The notes under the pieces are model-generated. The model was given only the letters and a program-made list of their open reading frames with translations, did no database searches and had not been told where the DNA came from. The position numbers and the translations under genes were made by a program. A DNA stretch of 64,000 nt from Elusimicrobiota bacterium (GTDB lineage: Bacteria; Elusimicrobiota; Elusimicrobia; UBA1565; UBA9628): assembly GCA_027406905.1 (NCBI GenBank), contig DAHZHT010000010.1, positions 1 to 64,000 on the forward strand, read 5' to 3'. Shown one piece after another: positions 25,999 through 35,267 of the stretch (position 1 is the stretch's first letter; each line of letters starts with the position of its first letter).

Positions 25999-26029
25999 AT
26001 GGAAGGATAAATTTACTAGGAGGCTGGCC

Positions 26030-28681
26030 ATGACCGAAATTTCAAAAGCAGGAGGCGCAGTTTTAACACCCATGAATTCTTCCAAAGCTTTCAATGAGTC
26101 CGAGCCGTCTATTCGCCTTTCCAAATACGTGAGTCCCAAGACTTACGATATCAAAATTAAAGTCGATCCCGATGCCGGAGGTTTTTCTGGCGAAGAAAAG
26201 ATCGCGCTGGATGTTCGCTCTGAGGTTCAGGAGATTGTTTTGCATGCGCGCGATCTTAAGATCGAAAAAGCGCAGATTAATGGAGAAGCCCTTTCAGTTT
26301 CTGCCGATTCCGAGGCGCAGACGATTTCCTTGTCCAAGGCCTCTCCATTCAAAAGCGGGATATTGTCTTTGGAATTTTCCGGGTCCTTAAACCGGCAAAT
26401 GCGCGGCCTTTACTTGTCGACCGCCAAGCACAAGGAAAAAGACGGAAAAGAGAAACTGGAAAATTACGCCTTTACCCAATTTGAAGCCATTGACGCCCGG
26501 CGCATGTTCCCCTGTTTTGACGAACCGTCTTTTAAGGCGACGTTTAAGCTGACAGTTTCTTATCCGGAAAAATTGTGCGCTTTGTCTAATATGCCGGAAA
26601 AAAGCTCTTCGGTCAGAGATGGTTGGAAGACTACCGCGTTTTTAGAGACTCCCAAAATGTCGACCTACCTTTTGGCCTTGGCCGTGGCAAGACTTGTTCC
26701 AAGCAAGACCGTTAAAGCGGGCAAGACGAAAATCACGGTTTGGACCCGTCCGGAAGACGCCAAGCAGACAGGTTTCGCTTTAGAGGCCGCCCAGAAAACC
26801 TTAAGCTATTTAAACAACTACTTTAAAATCCCCTATTCTCTTCCGAAAATGGATTTGGTGGCGGTTCCCGATTTTTCCGCCGGAGCTATGGAAAATTGGG
26901 GAGCGATATTTTTTAGAGATTCCGCCGTTCTCATCGATCCAAAGATGTCTTCGATCAAGGCCAAACAGCGGGTTGATGAGGTCGTTTCTCACGAAATTGT
27001 CCATCAGTGGTTCGGCGATTTGGTGACGATGGATTGGTGGGATGATTTGTGGCTCAATGAATCTTTCGCGACCTGGCTGGCCTACAAGGTTGTCGATCAT
27101 AAGCGGCCCAAGTGGCTGACATGGCAGAATTTCGAGCGCGAGAGGCGGGCGGCTTTGTCTTTGGACGCTTTAAAAAATACCCGCACCGTCAGCTCCCCCG
27201 TTCATGATCCGGCGCAGATTGAGGCGATGTTTGACGTGCTGACATATGAAAAAGGCGGCTCTATTTTGAGAATGCTTGAGAGTTTCTTGACCGAAGTTAA
27301 ATTTCGCGATGGCGTGCGTGTTTACATGAAAAAATACCAATACGCCAACACGAAGGCGGCGGATCTCTGGAATCAGCTCAAAGCGGCTTCTCAAAAACCG
27401 GTTGACCGCATGGCAAAAGACTGGCTGATGCAGGAAGGCTATCCCATCGTTTTTGTCGAGGCTTTGGATTCAGATTCCAGAGCGCTTAAGCTCAGTCATC
27501 ATCGCTTCATGATTGATGGAACGAAAAAAGGTTCCGGACAATTGTGGACGATTCCCGTCGTGATTCGCTATAAAGATGCGAGAGGAGTTCAAACCGCGCG
27601 CTTTATCGTTGACCAGCGGGAAATGAGCGTGACCCTGCCGGGCAAAGGCAAGGTTTCCTGGCTTTATCCCAACGCGGACGCGACGGGCTATTACCGCTCT
27701 TGCTTGTCCGGAAACCTGCGCCAAAATCTCCTCCAAAATGGCCTCAAGAAATTATCGACGATAGAGCGTTCGGCTTTCTTGGCGGATCTGTGGGCCCAGA
27801 TGAAAGCCGGTGAAGTCGCGATCTCAGAGTTTTTAAACGCGATGACGCTTTTAAAAGATGATTCGTCCCGGATGATTCTTGAAGATCTATCGGCCTATCT
27901 TAAGACCTTGTATTACACCCTCCTTAAAGATAAGGAGCGGCCTCTTTTCGCTCAATTTGCCGAAGAGTTGTTGGGCCGGCATTGGAAGAATCTTGCCCGC
28001 GTCAAAAAAGGAGAAACCGACGAAGTGCGCCTTTCCCGCGCGGCGGTTCTCTCCGCTTTGGGGACGATTTCTCCATCTCCTGAAATTTTAGGCAAGGTTA
28101 AAAAAGACTTGGCGCTTTATCTCAAAAGTCCGGAAAAACTCGACCCCACCATCGTTTTTGCGGTCTTGTCTCTCAACGCTCTTAACGGGAGCGGGGAGGA
28201 TTTCTCCGTTTACCAAGAGCGCTTTCAAAACGCCGCGACCCCCGAGGTCCGCGATAATTTCTTGGCGGCGATGACGGACTTTAAATCGCCAGAAATGACT
28301 CAGAAACTCTTGGCTTTGATTGGAGAGAAAGATTCTCACGGCCAAGATCTGATTCGCGGTCAAGACGCCTGGCGGCCTTTAGCCAGGCTTTTGGGAAACC
28401 CTTGGTCTCAGCGCGCCGCATGGGAGTTTGTTCAGGAGCGCTGGAGTTTCATAAGGGAAAAAGTGGGCGGCAAGGGGGCCGAGCGCATCATTCAGGCCCT
28501 GGCCGGAATGGACGAGCCCCAGTATTTAAAAGAGATTCAGGCGTTTTTCGGCGTTTCCCAAAATCAGGTGCCGTCGGCTAAGAGAAGTTTCTCTCAGACA
28601 ATCGAATATATCGAGGCTGGAATCAAGTTTAAATCAAGCCAGACCCAGCCTTTTTCCGATTGGCTCAAAAAGCGCGGTTGA
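26030..28681 (+). CDS. M1-family aminopeptidase (PepN/ERAP-type)
   Basis: An 883-residue zinc aminopeptidase. The open frame begins at 25955, but the ATG at 26030 follows AGGAGG and is preferred. Landmarks: GAMENWG near residue 285 (substrate N-terminus recognition), HEIVHQWFGDLVTMDWWDDLWLNESFATW near 320, giving the HExxH plus downstream Glu of the zinc site, and a catalytic Tyr expected in the LTYEKG segment near 405. The C-terminal ERAP-like helical domain is present (about 570-850). No signal peptide, so a cytosolic peptide-trimming role is likely. It ends overlapping the TTG of the next gene (TTGA). Confidence 0.95.
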   Translation: MTEISKAGGAVLTPMNSSKAFNESEPSIRLSKYVSPKTYDIKIKVDPDAGGFSGEEKIALDVRSEVQEIVLHARDLKIEKAQINGEALSVSADSEAQTISLSKASPFKSGILSLEFSGSLNRQMRGLYLSTAKHKEKDGKEKLENYAFTQFEAIDARRMFPCFDEPSFKATFKLTVSYPEKLCALSNMPEKSSSVRDGWKTTAFLETPKMSTYLLALAVARLVPSKTVKAGKTKITVWTRPEDAKQTGFALEAAQKTLSYLNNYFKIPYSLPKMDLVAVPDFSAGAMENWGAIFFRDSAVLIDPKMSSIKAKQRVDEVVSHEIVHQWFGDLVTMDWWDDLWLNESFATWLAYKVVDHKRPKWLTWQNFERERRAALSLDALKNTRTVSSPVHDPAQIEAMFDVLTYEKGGSILRMLESFLTEVKFRDGVRVYMKKYQYANTKAADLWNQLKAASQKPVDRMAKDWLMQEGYPIVFVEALDSDSRALKLSHHRFMIDGTKKGSGQLWTIPVVIRYKDARGVQTARFIVDQREMSVTLPGKGKVSWLYPNADATGYYRSCLSGNLRQNLLQNGLKKLSTIERSAFLADLWAQMKAGEVAISEFLNAMTLLKDDSSRMILEDLSAYLKTLYYTLLKDKERPLFAQFAEELLGRHWKNLARVKKGETDEVRLSRAAVLSALGTISPSPEILGKVKKDLALYLKSPEKLDPTIVFAVLSLNALNGSGEDFSVYQERFQNAATPEVRDNFLAAMTDFKSPEMTQKLLALIGEKDSHGQDLIRGQDAWRPLARLLGNPWSQRAAWEFVQERWSFIREKVGGKGAERIIQALAGMDEPQYLKEIQAFFGVSQNQVPSAKRSFSQTIEYIEAGIKFKSSQTQPFSDWLKKRG

Positions 28682-29703
28682 ACCAGAAAATCTCTCTATC
28701 TGTTCTGCCGCTTCTCGCCTTTCTGCTCTTTTTGCCGAGAGTCGGATGGAGCGACGGCTTTGCCTCATCTGATTCCGATAATCAGGATTCCGCTTCTACC
28801 AATATCGACGTAATTCCTGATATGAGTTGGCAGGTTTTCGATCATCCTGGCGAAATTTCTTATCACTTTAATCCCACTTCGTTGACTCGCTATCAGGGTA
28901 CCTTGGTTTCTAACAAATTAGGCGGACTTAAATTCGGTTTTGATGCCAGCTTGAGTAATGACGCTCTCAACTCGATCGGGACCTACCAGGATTTGATCGG
29001 ATACCTGGGATATAAAAATTGGGTGATGAGAGTCGAACAAAGCCGTCTTTATGGGACCTCTTCGTGGAGTGGGGCTTTGGCGCCTGGTCAGTCCAGCCAG
29101 ACTAACTTTGACAATCAATATACCAGCATAGATGCCGTCTATGAGCTTGGGATTAGTTACATCAGTTTCGGGTATTCATCTCTTTCTTTGCCGGTCGCCC
29201 TTCAGGCCACTCGCGCGCAATGCGGATACTATACTTGCAACATGAACGGGACCTCCGTTTATGATCCTAATTATCCGCTTAAAACTTTTGAATTCGATTT
29301 TGGCTGGGACACCTTGTCTGGGAAATTTTTAGATCAACCCGCAAATTCAAATTCAGCCTGGGGATTGTTTTCGCGCGGGGGTGTCGGTTTTGGAATTGGA
29401 CAAGCACGCCTTGACTCACAAACGATTTCCGATGCTGAACAGCTTAATGGCGGATATCCTCTTCATTCTAGCGTGTTTACTAACATGATTTCTCACGCGG
29501 ATCTTTCCTTTGGAGTCAAATGGGATCATCAGTTTTGGGATATTCCGACCGCTCTTGGAGTTGGTTATGAAGCCGGGACTTTTATCGTGACGCCGATTTC
29601 CAATGGCGGAACTCCAAATTACTTTACCGGTTTCGGCCTTGATATTCACTCCTTTTTCCTTTTTTACCAGGGCCCCGTCATTCGCCTCTATGCGCGCTGG
29701 TAG
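28678..29703 (+). CDS. Predicted outer-membrane beta-barrel protein
   Basis: A 341-residue protein; TTG at 28678 overlaps the aminopeptidase stop and gives a signal peptide (KISLSVLPLLAFLLFLPRVGWS). The mature part has alternating strands rich in Gly, Tyr, Ser and Phe and ends in Trp (IRLYARW), the usual barrel terminus. Two cysteines close together (QCGYYTCNMNG) may form a loop disulfide. No specific family is recognised. Its relation to the upstream peptidase gene is by overlap only. Confidence 0.65.
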   Translation: MNQKISLSVLPLLAFLLFLPRVGWSDGFASSDSDNQDSASTNIDVIPDMSWQVFDHPGEISYHFNPTSLTRYQGTLVSNKLGGLKFGFDASLSNDALNSIGTYQDLIGYLGYKNWVMRVEQSRLYGTSSWSGALAPGQSSQTNFDNQYTSIDAVYELGISYISFGYSSLSLPVALQATRAQCGYYTCNMNGTSVYDPNYPLKTFEFDFGWDTLSGKFLDQPANSNSAWGLFSRGGVGFGIGQARLDSQTISDAEQLNGGYPLHSSVFTNMISHADLSFGVKWDHQFWDIPTALGVGYEAGTFIVTPISNGGTPNYFTGFGLDIHSFFLFYQGPVIRLYARW

Positions 29704-29723
29704 TCGAATACTCGCCGATAAAT

Positions 29724-29752
29724 TTGATATTCGGTTAAAAAAGTGATTTAAT
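29724..29752 (+). promoter_or_regulatory. Promoter of the hppA-sec-waaA transcript
   Basis: TTGATA (29724-29729), 17-nt spacer, TTTAAT (29747-29752). Predicted start about 29759; the leader of about 34 nt contains AAAGGAG before the ATG at 29793. Confidence 0.55.
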
Positions 29753-29792
29753 GTTATACGTTTTTCTCTTTAATTAAAAAAAGGAGCCGCTT

Positions 29793-31946
29793 ATGTTTTC
29801 CCCCGCATCCATGAAGCCGGAGTTGTTGATTATCTTTGTCGTTTCGTTTTTCGCTTTATTTGTCGCTTTGGCTCTTATTCGCTGGGTCTTAGCCAAGGAC
29901 ACGGGAACGCCGGAAATGCGCAAAATTTCAGACGCCATTAAAAGCGGGGCGGAGGCTTTTTTACGGCGGCAGAATAAGACGATTGTGGCCTTGGCCTTGG
30001 TTTTAGCGGCCGTGATTTTTATTCTCTACGCTTTTGTCCGCGCGCATAATTCCCAGGATCCCGCTCTTCCGATGACCCTGGCGTTTTTAATTACCGCTTC
30101 CTTCTTAATTGGAGCGCTTTGTTCCGTGATTGCCGGATATGTCGGAATGTGGGTCTCAATCAGGACCAATATCCGAACAGCTTCTGCCGCGCGCGATTCC
30201 TTAGGAAGCGCTCTTCAAACCGCGATACGGGGCGGGGCGGTCAGCGGGCTTTTTGTCACCGCGATGTCGATTCTTGGAGTCGGCGGGCTTTTTGCGGCGC
30301 TAAAACAAATGGGCTATGATTATTCCCAGATTCCTTTTATTATTGTCGGCTACGGCTTTGGGGCTTCCTTTGTCGCTCTCTTCGCGCAATTGGGCGGCGG
30401 AATTTACACCAAAGCCGCGGATGTCGGAGCCGATCTGGTGGGAAAGGTGGAGGCGGGAATTCCTGAAGACGACCCCAGAAACCCCGGAGTCATCGCCGAT
30501 CTGGTGGGTGACAATGTCGGAGATTGCGCCGGAAGGGGAGCGGATTTATTTGAGTCCATGGCGGCTGAAAATATCGGAGCGATGATTCTCGGCGTGAGCC
30601 TCAGCCCGTTTTTCGGGTTTAAGGGCGTTCTTTTTCCTTTAGTGACGGGCAGTTTGGGGATTCTCGCTTCTATTGTTGGAGTTTCAATCGTTAAAGTCAA
30701 TGGAGAGGAGGATCCGATGAGCGCTTTAAACCGCGGTTATTGGGTTTCTTCAATTCTTGCCGCTGTTGGATTTGTTTGGGCCGCGCACTGGCTTTTAGCT
30801 TCCGCTCAGGCGCCTCAGGCGTGGAAGTATTATTCCGGTTGCGGCCTCATTGGAATTCTGACGGCCCAGGCTTTTGTCTATATCACGCAGTATTATACCG
30901 AGTCGAAATATCGTCCGGTCAAGGAAATCGCTCAATCTTCCGAGACCGGTCCCGCGACCAACGTGATTGCCGGCGTCTCTGTCGGGCTTGAGTCGACGGC
31001 GTTGCCGGTCTTGGTCATCGGCGCGGCGATTTTGGCTTCCTATAAATTGGGGTCTTTAGCTCTTGGGGGGCAAGGCGGCATTTTTGGAACCGCGGTCGCG
31101 ACAATGGGAATGCTTTCAACGGCGGCCTATATTTTGGCGATGGATACCTTCGGTCCCATCACCGACAACGCCGGCGGTATCGCTGAAATGAGCCAACAGC
31201 CGGAGCAGACGCGCCAAAAAACCGATCGCTTGGACGCGACTGGAAATACGACCAAGGCGTTGACGAAGGGATATGCCATTGGGTCCGCTTCCTTGGCGGC
31301 GTTTCTGCTTTTCTCGGCGTATTTAGACGAAGTGTTTCATTACACCTCTCATAGAATTAGCGTCGATATTTCAAAGCCGGAGGTTTTTGTTGGAGCCATT
31401 TTCGGCGCGATGCTGGTTTTTCTCTTCTCGTCCTTGGCCATTCGCGCTGTCGGGAAGGCGGCATATGCCGTCATCAGCGAGGTTCGGCGTCAATTTAAGG
31501 AAAAGCCGGGCATCATGCAAGGAACCGAACAACCCGATTACGGCCAATGCGTCGATATCGTGACCATTGGAGCCTTGAAGGCGATGGTTCTTCCGGGGCT
31601 TTTAGCGGTCGCCGGCCCCGTCCTTGTTGGAATTGTCTTCCGTGTTTTTATCACCCATACTGATCCAACCATCGCCGCCGAGGCGGTGGCGGGATTTTTG
31701 ATGGTGGGCACCATCGCCGGAATCTTGATGGCATTGTTTTTCAATAATGCGGGCGGCGCTTGGGACAATGCCAAGAAATTTATCGAAACTGGGGCGCATG
31801 GCGGGAAAAAATCGGACACCCATAAAGCGGCGGTGGTGGGAGACACGGTCGGAGATCCTTTTAAAGATACCGCAGGCCCCTCTTTGCACGTTTTGATTAA
31901 ACTTCTCGCGACCATTACGCTCGTTTTGGCTCCGCTTTTCGTATAA
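29793..31946 (+). CDS. hppA: Membrane-bound proton-translocating pyrophosphatase, K+-independent type
   Basis: A 717-residue protein with about 16 membrane helices; it hydrolyses pyrophosphate and pumps protons. The catalytic block GADLVGKVEAGIPEDDPRNPG followed by DLVGDNVGDCAGRGADLFES (residues about 210-250) and the second conserved block DNAGGIAEM are intact. The determinant GNTTKA near residue 485 has Lys where K+-dependent enzymes have Ala, so by the known rule it should not need potassium. The start has a strong ribosome-binding site (AAAGGAG). Sodium pumping is excluded in practice by the K+-independent class. Confidence 0.94.
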   Translation: MFSPASMKPELLIIFVVSFFALFVALALIRWVLAKDTGTPEMRKISDAIKSGAEAFLRRQNKTIVALALVLAAVIFILYAFVRAHNSQDPALPMTLAFLITASFLIGALCSVIAGYVGMWVSIRTNIRTASAARDSLGSALQTAIRGGAVSGLFVTAMSILGVGGLFAALKQMGYDYSQIPFIIVGYGFGASFVALFAQLGGGIYTKAADVGADLVGKVEAGIPEDDPRNPGVIADLVGDNVGDCAGRGADLFESMAAENIGAMILGVSLSPFFGFKGVLFPLVTGSLGILASIVGVSIVKVNGEEDPMSALNRGYWVSSILAAVGFVWAAHWLLASAQAPQAWKYYSGCGLIGILTAQAFVYITQYYTESKYRPVKEIAQSSETGPATNVIAGVSVGLESTALPVLVIGAAILASYKLGSLALGGQGGIFGTAVATMGMLSTAAYILAMDTFGPITDNAGGIAEMSQQPEQTRQKTDRLDATGNTTKALTKGYAIGSASLAAFLLFSAYLDEVFHYTSHRISVDISKPEVFVGAIFGAMLVFLFSSLAIRAVGKAAYAVISEVRRQFKEKPGIMQGTEQPDYGQCVDIVTIGALKAMVLPGLLAVAGPVLVGIVFRVFITHTDPTIAAEAVAGFLMVGTIAGILMALFFNNAGGAWDNAKKFIETGAHGGKKSDTHKAAVVGDTVGDPFKDTAGPSLHVLIKLLATITLVLAPLFV

Positions 31947-31966
31947 TAAACGTCTAGGAGAGTTTT

Positions 31967-32272
31967 ATGCAACCCCAAGGAAATCCACTGATCAGCTTGC
32001 TTCCGATTGTCGCTATTTTTCTTATTTTTTATTTTCTGCTCATTCGTCCCCAGCAGAAGCAGCAGAAAGCGCACGAGAAAATGCTCGAGGCCCTCAAAAA
32101 GGGCGATAAGATTTTGACCAATGGCGGTTTTTATGGGACGATTGTCGGAATCAAGGGCACGGATTTAGAAGTGCGGTTCGCCGAAAATGTGAAGCTAACC
32201 GTCGCGCGGAGCGCGGTCGCGAAATTAATTTCTTCCGGCTCGGAAGATGAAGCGGAATTGGCCTCTAAATAA
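31967..32272 (+). CDS. yajC: Preprotein translocase subunit YajC
   Basis: A 101-residue protein with one N-terminal membrane helix (LISLLPIVAIFLIFYFLLIRPQQKQQKAHEKML) and a small beta domain (GDKILTNGGFYGTIVGI). This is the standard YajC pattern. It assists the SecYEG/SecDF complex. It follows hppA by 20 bases with an AGGAGAG ribosome-binding site, and its stop directly abuts the secD start. Confidence 0.95.
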   Translation: MQPQGNPLISLLPIVAIFLIFYFLLIRPQQKQQKAHEKMLEALKKGDKILTNGGFYGTIVGIKGTDLEVRFAENVKLTVARSAVAKLISSGSEDEAELASK

Positions 32273-33694
32273 ATGACTAAGCTTCAGGCGAAATGGGCGT
32301 TGGTCGTCGGCGCGGTCGCGCTCGCGGTTTTTCTTCTTTATCCCTCCATTAATTGGTATTCCCAAAGCGCGGCGGAAAGGCAAAAGCTGGAATCTTTAAG
32401 GCTGAGGCCCCATTGGTTGCTCAATCTCGGGCTTGATTTGCGCGGCGGAACCTATTTGCTCATGGAATTAGACGTTTCGAAACTTGATCCCAAAGAATCC
32501 GTTCCCGACGCTTTGAACCGCGCTATCGAAATTATCCGCAATCGCGTCGATCAATTCGGCGTTGCCGAACCCTTGATCGCCAAACAGGGAGATCGCTGGA
32601 TTGTCGTCGAGCTTCCGGGCGTGACCAACACCGAAGAGGCGAAGAACCTCATCGGCAAAACCGCGCTTTTGGAATTTAGGATGGTTGATAAATCCGACGC
32701 CGCGCAAAAAGCTCTCGGTAAAATTTCGGAACTGGCCAGCCCCTTTGTTGGAAAAACGATCGTCGTTTCAACCGAGGCGGCGAAACTGGTCCCCAAAGAA
32801 GACGCTCTTGTTAAAGGAAAAGACGGTTCTCTCTATCTTCTTTCAAAAGATGTGCCTCTTACTGGGGCTCAATTAGAGACTGCCCGGGTTGAAACCGGCG
32901 GAGACTACGGCATGCCGGATGTCGCTTTTAAATTCAAGCCCGAGGCGGCCAGCGCTTTCTCGAATCTGACTGGAGCTAATATCGGCAAAAACATGGCCAT
33001 TGTCCTAGACGGAGTGGTCTATTCCGCGCCGGTCATTAAAAGCCGCATTTCCGGCGGCTCTGGAATCATCGAAGGGCAATTTACGATTGATGAGGCGAAA
33101 GATTTGGCGATTGTTCTTCGCGCCGGCGCTCTTCCCGCTCCCGTAAAAATTATTGAAGAGAGGACCATTGGCCCCACGGTCGGGGAAGATTCCATTAGAG
33201 CGGGTCTTATTGCGACCGCCATTGCGGGCGTATTTATCCTGATTTTCATGGCGGTCTATTACAGTATGGCCGGGCTTATCGCGGACATCGCCTTGATTTT
33301 AAATCTCGTTTTTTTGCTCGCCTGCATGTGCTATTTCGGTTCGACCTTGACCTTGCCGGGAATCGCCGGCGTGGTTTTGACCATTGCGATGGCGGTCGAT
33401 TATAACGTCTTGGTTTTTGAGCGCATCCGAGAGGAGTTGGCGCTTCAAAAACCGGTCCGAATCGCTCTTGAGGCCGGTTATGACCGCGCGTTTACCGCGA
33501 TTTTCGACTCCAACATCACGACCCTGATCTCGTCGATATTTCTCTTCCAGTTCGGAAGCGGTTCCATCAAAGGTTTTGCCGTGACGCTGGTTCTGGGATT
33601 GGCCATCTCGATGTTTACCGCCGTCTGGCTGACCAGACTCATTTTCCAAAGTTACCTCGCCAATCGCGACATCACCTCAATTAATATCGGATAA
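32273..33694 (+). CDS. secD: Protein translocase subunit SecD
   Basis: A 473-residue inner-membrane protein. It has the N-terminal helix, the periplasmic P1 region beginning at the LGLDLRGGTYLLMELD motif (residue about 43), and the six-helix C-terminal half (from about 300) with VDYNVLVFERIREE, where the charged residues needed for proton flow lie. It uses the proton gradient to pull exported proteins. It is shorter than the E. coli SecD (615), a difference that mostly affects the periplasmic domain; similar lengths are common elsewhere. Starts at the base after the yajC stop. Confidence 0.95.
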   Translation: MTKLQAKWALVVGAVALAVFLLYPSINWYSQSAAERQKLESLRLRPHWLLNLGLDLRGGTYLLMELDVSKLDPKESVPDALNRAIEIIRNRVDQFGVAEPLIAKQGDRWIVVELPGVTNTEEAKNLIGKTALLEFRMVDKSDAAQKALGKISELASPFVGKTIVVSTEAAKLVPKEDALVKGKDGSLYLLSKDVPLTGAQLETARVETGGDYGMPDVAFKFKPEAASAFSNLTGANIGKNMAIVLDGVVYSAPVIKSRISGGSGIIEGQFTIDEAKDLAIVLRAGALPAPVKIIEERTIGPTVGEDSIRAGLIATAIAGVFILIFMAVYYSMAGLIADIALILNLVFLLACMCYFGSTLTLPGIAGVVLTIAMAVDYNVLVFERIREELALQKPVRIALEAGYDRAFTAIFDSNITTLISSIFLFQFGSGSIKGFAVTLVLGLAISMFTAVWLTRLIFQSYLANRDITSINIG

Positions 33695-33697
33695 ACC

Positions 33698-34684
33698 ATG
33701 CAACTATTTCCTAAAACTCATTTCGACTTTCTCGGACTTCGCTGGAAGTTCTTCGCCATTTCAGGGCTTTTGCTGGGGGGCAGTGTCGTGTCTTTAATGA
33801 CGCGCGGCATTAAATATGGGATCGACTTTACGGGCGGAACGGAACTCCAAATTAGTTTTGACAAGAAAATCGGCACTTCGGATTTAAGAAAAGCTCTGAC
33901 GACTTCCGGTTTAAACAATCCGGCGATTCAAAGATACGTCGGAACCAATACCTTCATGGTTCGCGTTCAGAATCTCAATGGGCAAGCGACCGATGCCCTG
34001 GATACCCAGCTAAAAAATCTCCAGGCGGCCTTGTCCGGGAACACCTTCCACGTCGACAGCAAATCCTACGTCGGCCCGGCGGTTGGAAAGCACCTTTTTC
34101 AGCAAGCCTTGTGGGCGATTGTCTTGTCTTTGTCGGGAATTATCGTCTATCTTGGATTTCGCTTCGCAAATCCGATTTGGGGCTTGGCTGGCATTATCGC
34201 TCTTTTCCATGACGTGCTCGCCACATATGGATTTTTTTCCTTGATGGGTTTTCATGTTGATTTGTTGATCGTCTCGGCCATTTTAACGATTGGCGGCTAT
34301 TCCATTCACGACACCATCGTTATTTTCGACCGCATTCGCGAAAAGTTGCGCATCATGCGCAAAGAATCTTTAAGGCAGGTGATGGATGAGAGCATGAATG
34401 AAACTCTTTCCCGGACGATTATCACCAGCTCCACTGTCCTAATCGTCGTCTCGATTCTATATTTCTTCGGCGGCAAGGTGATTCACCATTTCGCTCTCGC
34501 TATGGTTTTTGGAACCATTGTCGGCACTTATTCTTCGATTGCGGTGGCGGCTCCCTTGGTTTATGAATGGACTCTGCGCCATGAGCGCGGGCGTCCGGAT
34601 GAGAAACCAGTCGTTTCTCAAAAAAATTCCGCTTCTTCCAACAAATACGAGCGAAAATCTAAAAAGCCCGTTAAAAATGCGTAA
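33698..34684 (+). CDS. secF: Protein translocase subunit SecF
   Basis: A 328-residue partner of SecD: N-terminal helix, small periplasmic part with GIDFTGGTELQISF, and five further helices with GGYSIHDTIVIFDRIREKLR, the conserved TM4 region. A basic C-terminal tail of about 30 residues (KYERKSKKPVKN) follows. It begins three bases after secD and its stop overlaps the start of the next gene. Confidence 0.95.
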   Translation: MQLFPKTHFDFLGLRWKFFAISGLLLGGSVVSLMTRGIKYGIDFTGGTELQISFDKKIGTSDLRKALTTSGLNNPAIQRYVGTNTFMVRVQNLNGQATDALDTQLKNLQAALSGNTFHVDSKSYVGPAVGKHLFQQALWAIVLSLSGIIVYLGFRFANPIWGLAGIIALFHDVLATYGFFSLMGFHVDLLIVSAILTIGGYSIHDTIVIFDRIREKLRIMRKESLRQVMDESMNETLSRTIITSSTVLIVVSILYFFGGKVIHHFALAMVFGTIVGTYSSIAVAAPLVYEWTLRHERGRPDEKPVVSQKNSASSNKYERKSKKPVKNA

Positions 34685-35264
34685 AATCGTTGGGTTTAGG
34701 ATTAATCTGCGCGCTTGGGAGCTATTAAGGCGCGCTAAAAAAGAAGGGATAGCGCTCGAAGTTTCACAAGAAGCACTTCAATCGGATTTAGACCGCATCG
34801 TCAAATCTTTTAAACCCGCGATCCTCTTTGATACCTTTGGCGTCGATGATCCCGATCAGAAGACCTTTTCTCCGATTCCCGCAATCGCCTATAGTTTGAT
34901 CTTGGCGACGATCGGGGAACCAGCTTTACCTCTTCAGCCCGTTTCCGTCGGCTCTGAAACCTTGGTTTGGGAAATGGCGCTGGAGGAATGCCGAAAGTTT
35001 GCGGTTGAAATCATCAACTCCGAAGCCCAAAAAGATTCTTGCGAATTGACTCCAGTCTCTCTTTTACTAATGCCGGAAATTCAAGAGGCGGCCATCAGAA
35101 AAATGGATGGGAGTAAGATCGGGATTTCTTTTCAAGAGGGCCGGATGACGCCTCTTCTCTCTTCTGTCGCGGCTTTGAGTTGGATATCAAAAATCAAAAA
35201 GAAAAAGCCGAAACCCCAAACTATCCGCGAGCCCGGCGCCGATAAAACTCCAGCGGAGAATTAG
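34677..35264 (+). CDS. Unknown cytosolic protein between secF and waaA
   Basis: A 195-residue protein that I do not recognise. The frame is open from 34509 but the ATG at 34677 overlaps the secF stop and begins the real coding sequence (MRKIVGFRINLRAWELLRRAKKEGI). It is alpha-rich, starts and ends with basic stretches (KIKKKKPKPQTIREPG), and has no membrane helix or signal. Three cysteines occur. It sits inside the operon, four bases from waaA, so it may relate to export or lipopolysaccharide assembly; that is inference from position. Confidence 0.6.
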   Translation: MRKIVGFRINLRAWELLRRAKKEGIALEVSQEALQSDLDRIVKSFKPAILFDTFGVDDPDQKTFSPIPAIAYSLILATIGEPALPLQPVSVGSETLVWEMALEECRKFAVEIINSEAQKDSCELTPVSLLLMPEIQEAAIRKMDGSKIGISFQEGRMTPLLSSVAALSWISKIKKKKPKPQTIREPGADKTPAEN

Positions 35265-35267
35265 AGC

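Noticed and set aside
25955..26029. Longer N-terminus of the M1 aminopeptidase
   Set aside because: The AGGAGG directly before 26030 and the promoter at 25970 fit the shorter form; the extra residues are not family-like.
29701..29733. Inverted repeat CGAATA ... TATTCG upstream of hppA
   Set aside because: Six-base arms with a 17-base loop, no flanking T run; chance level.
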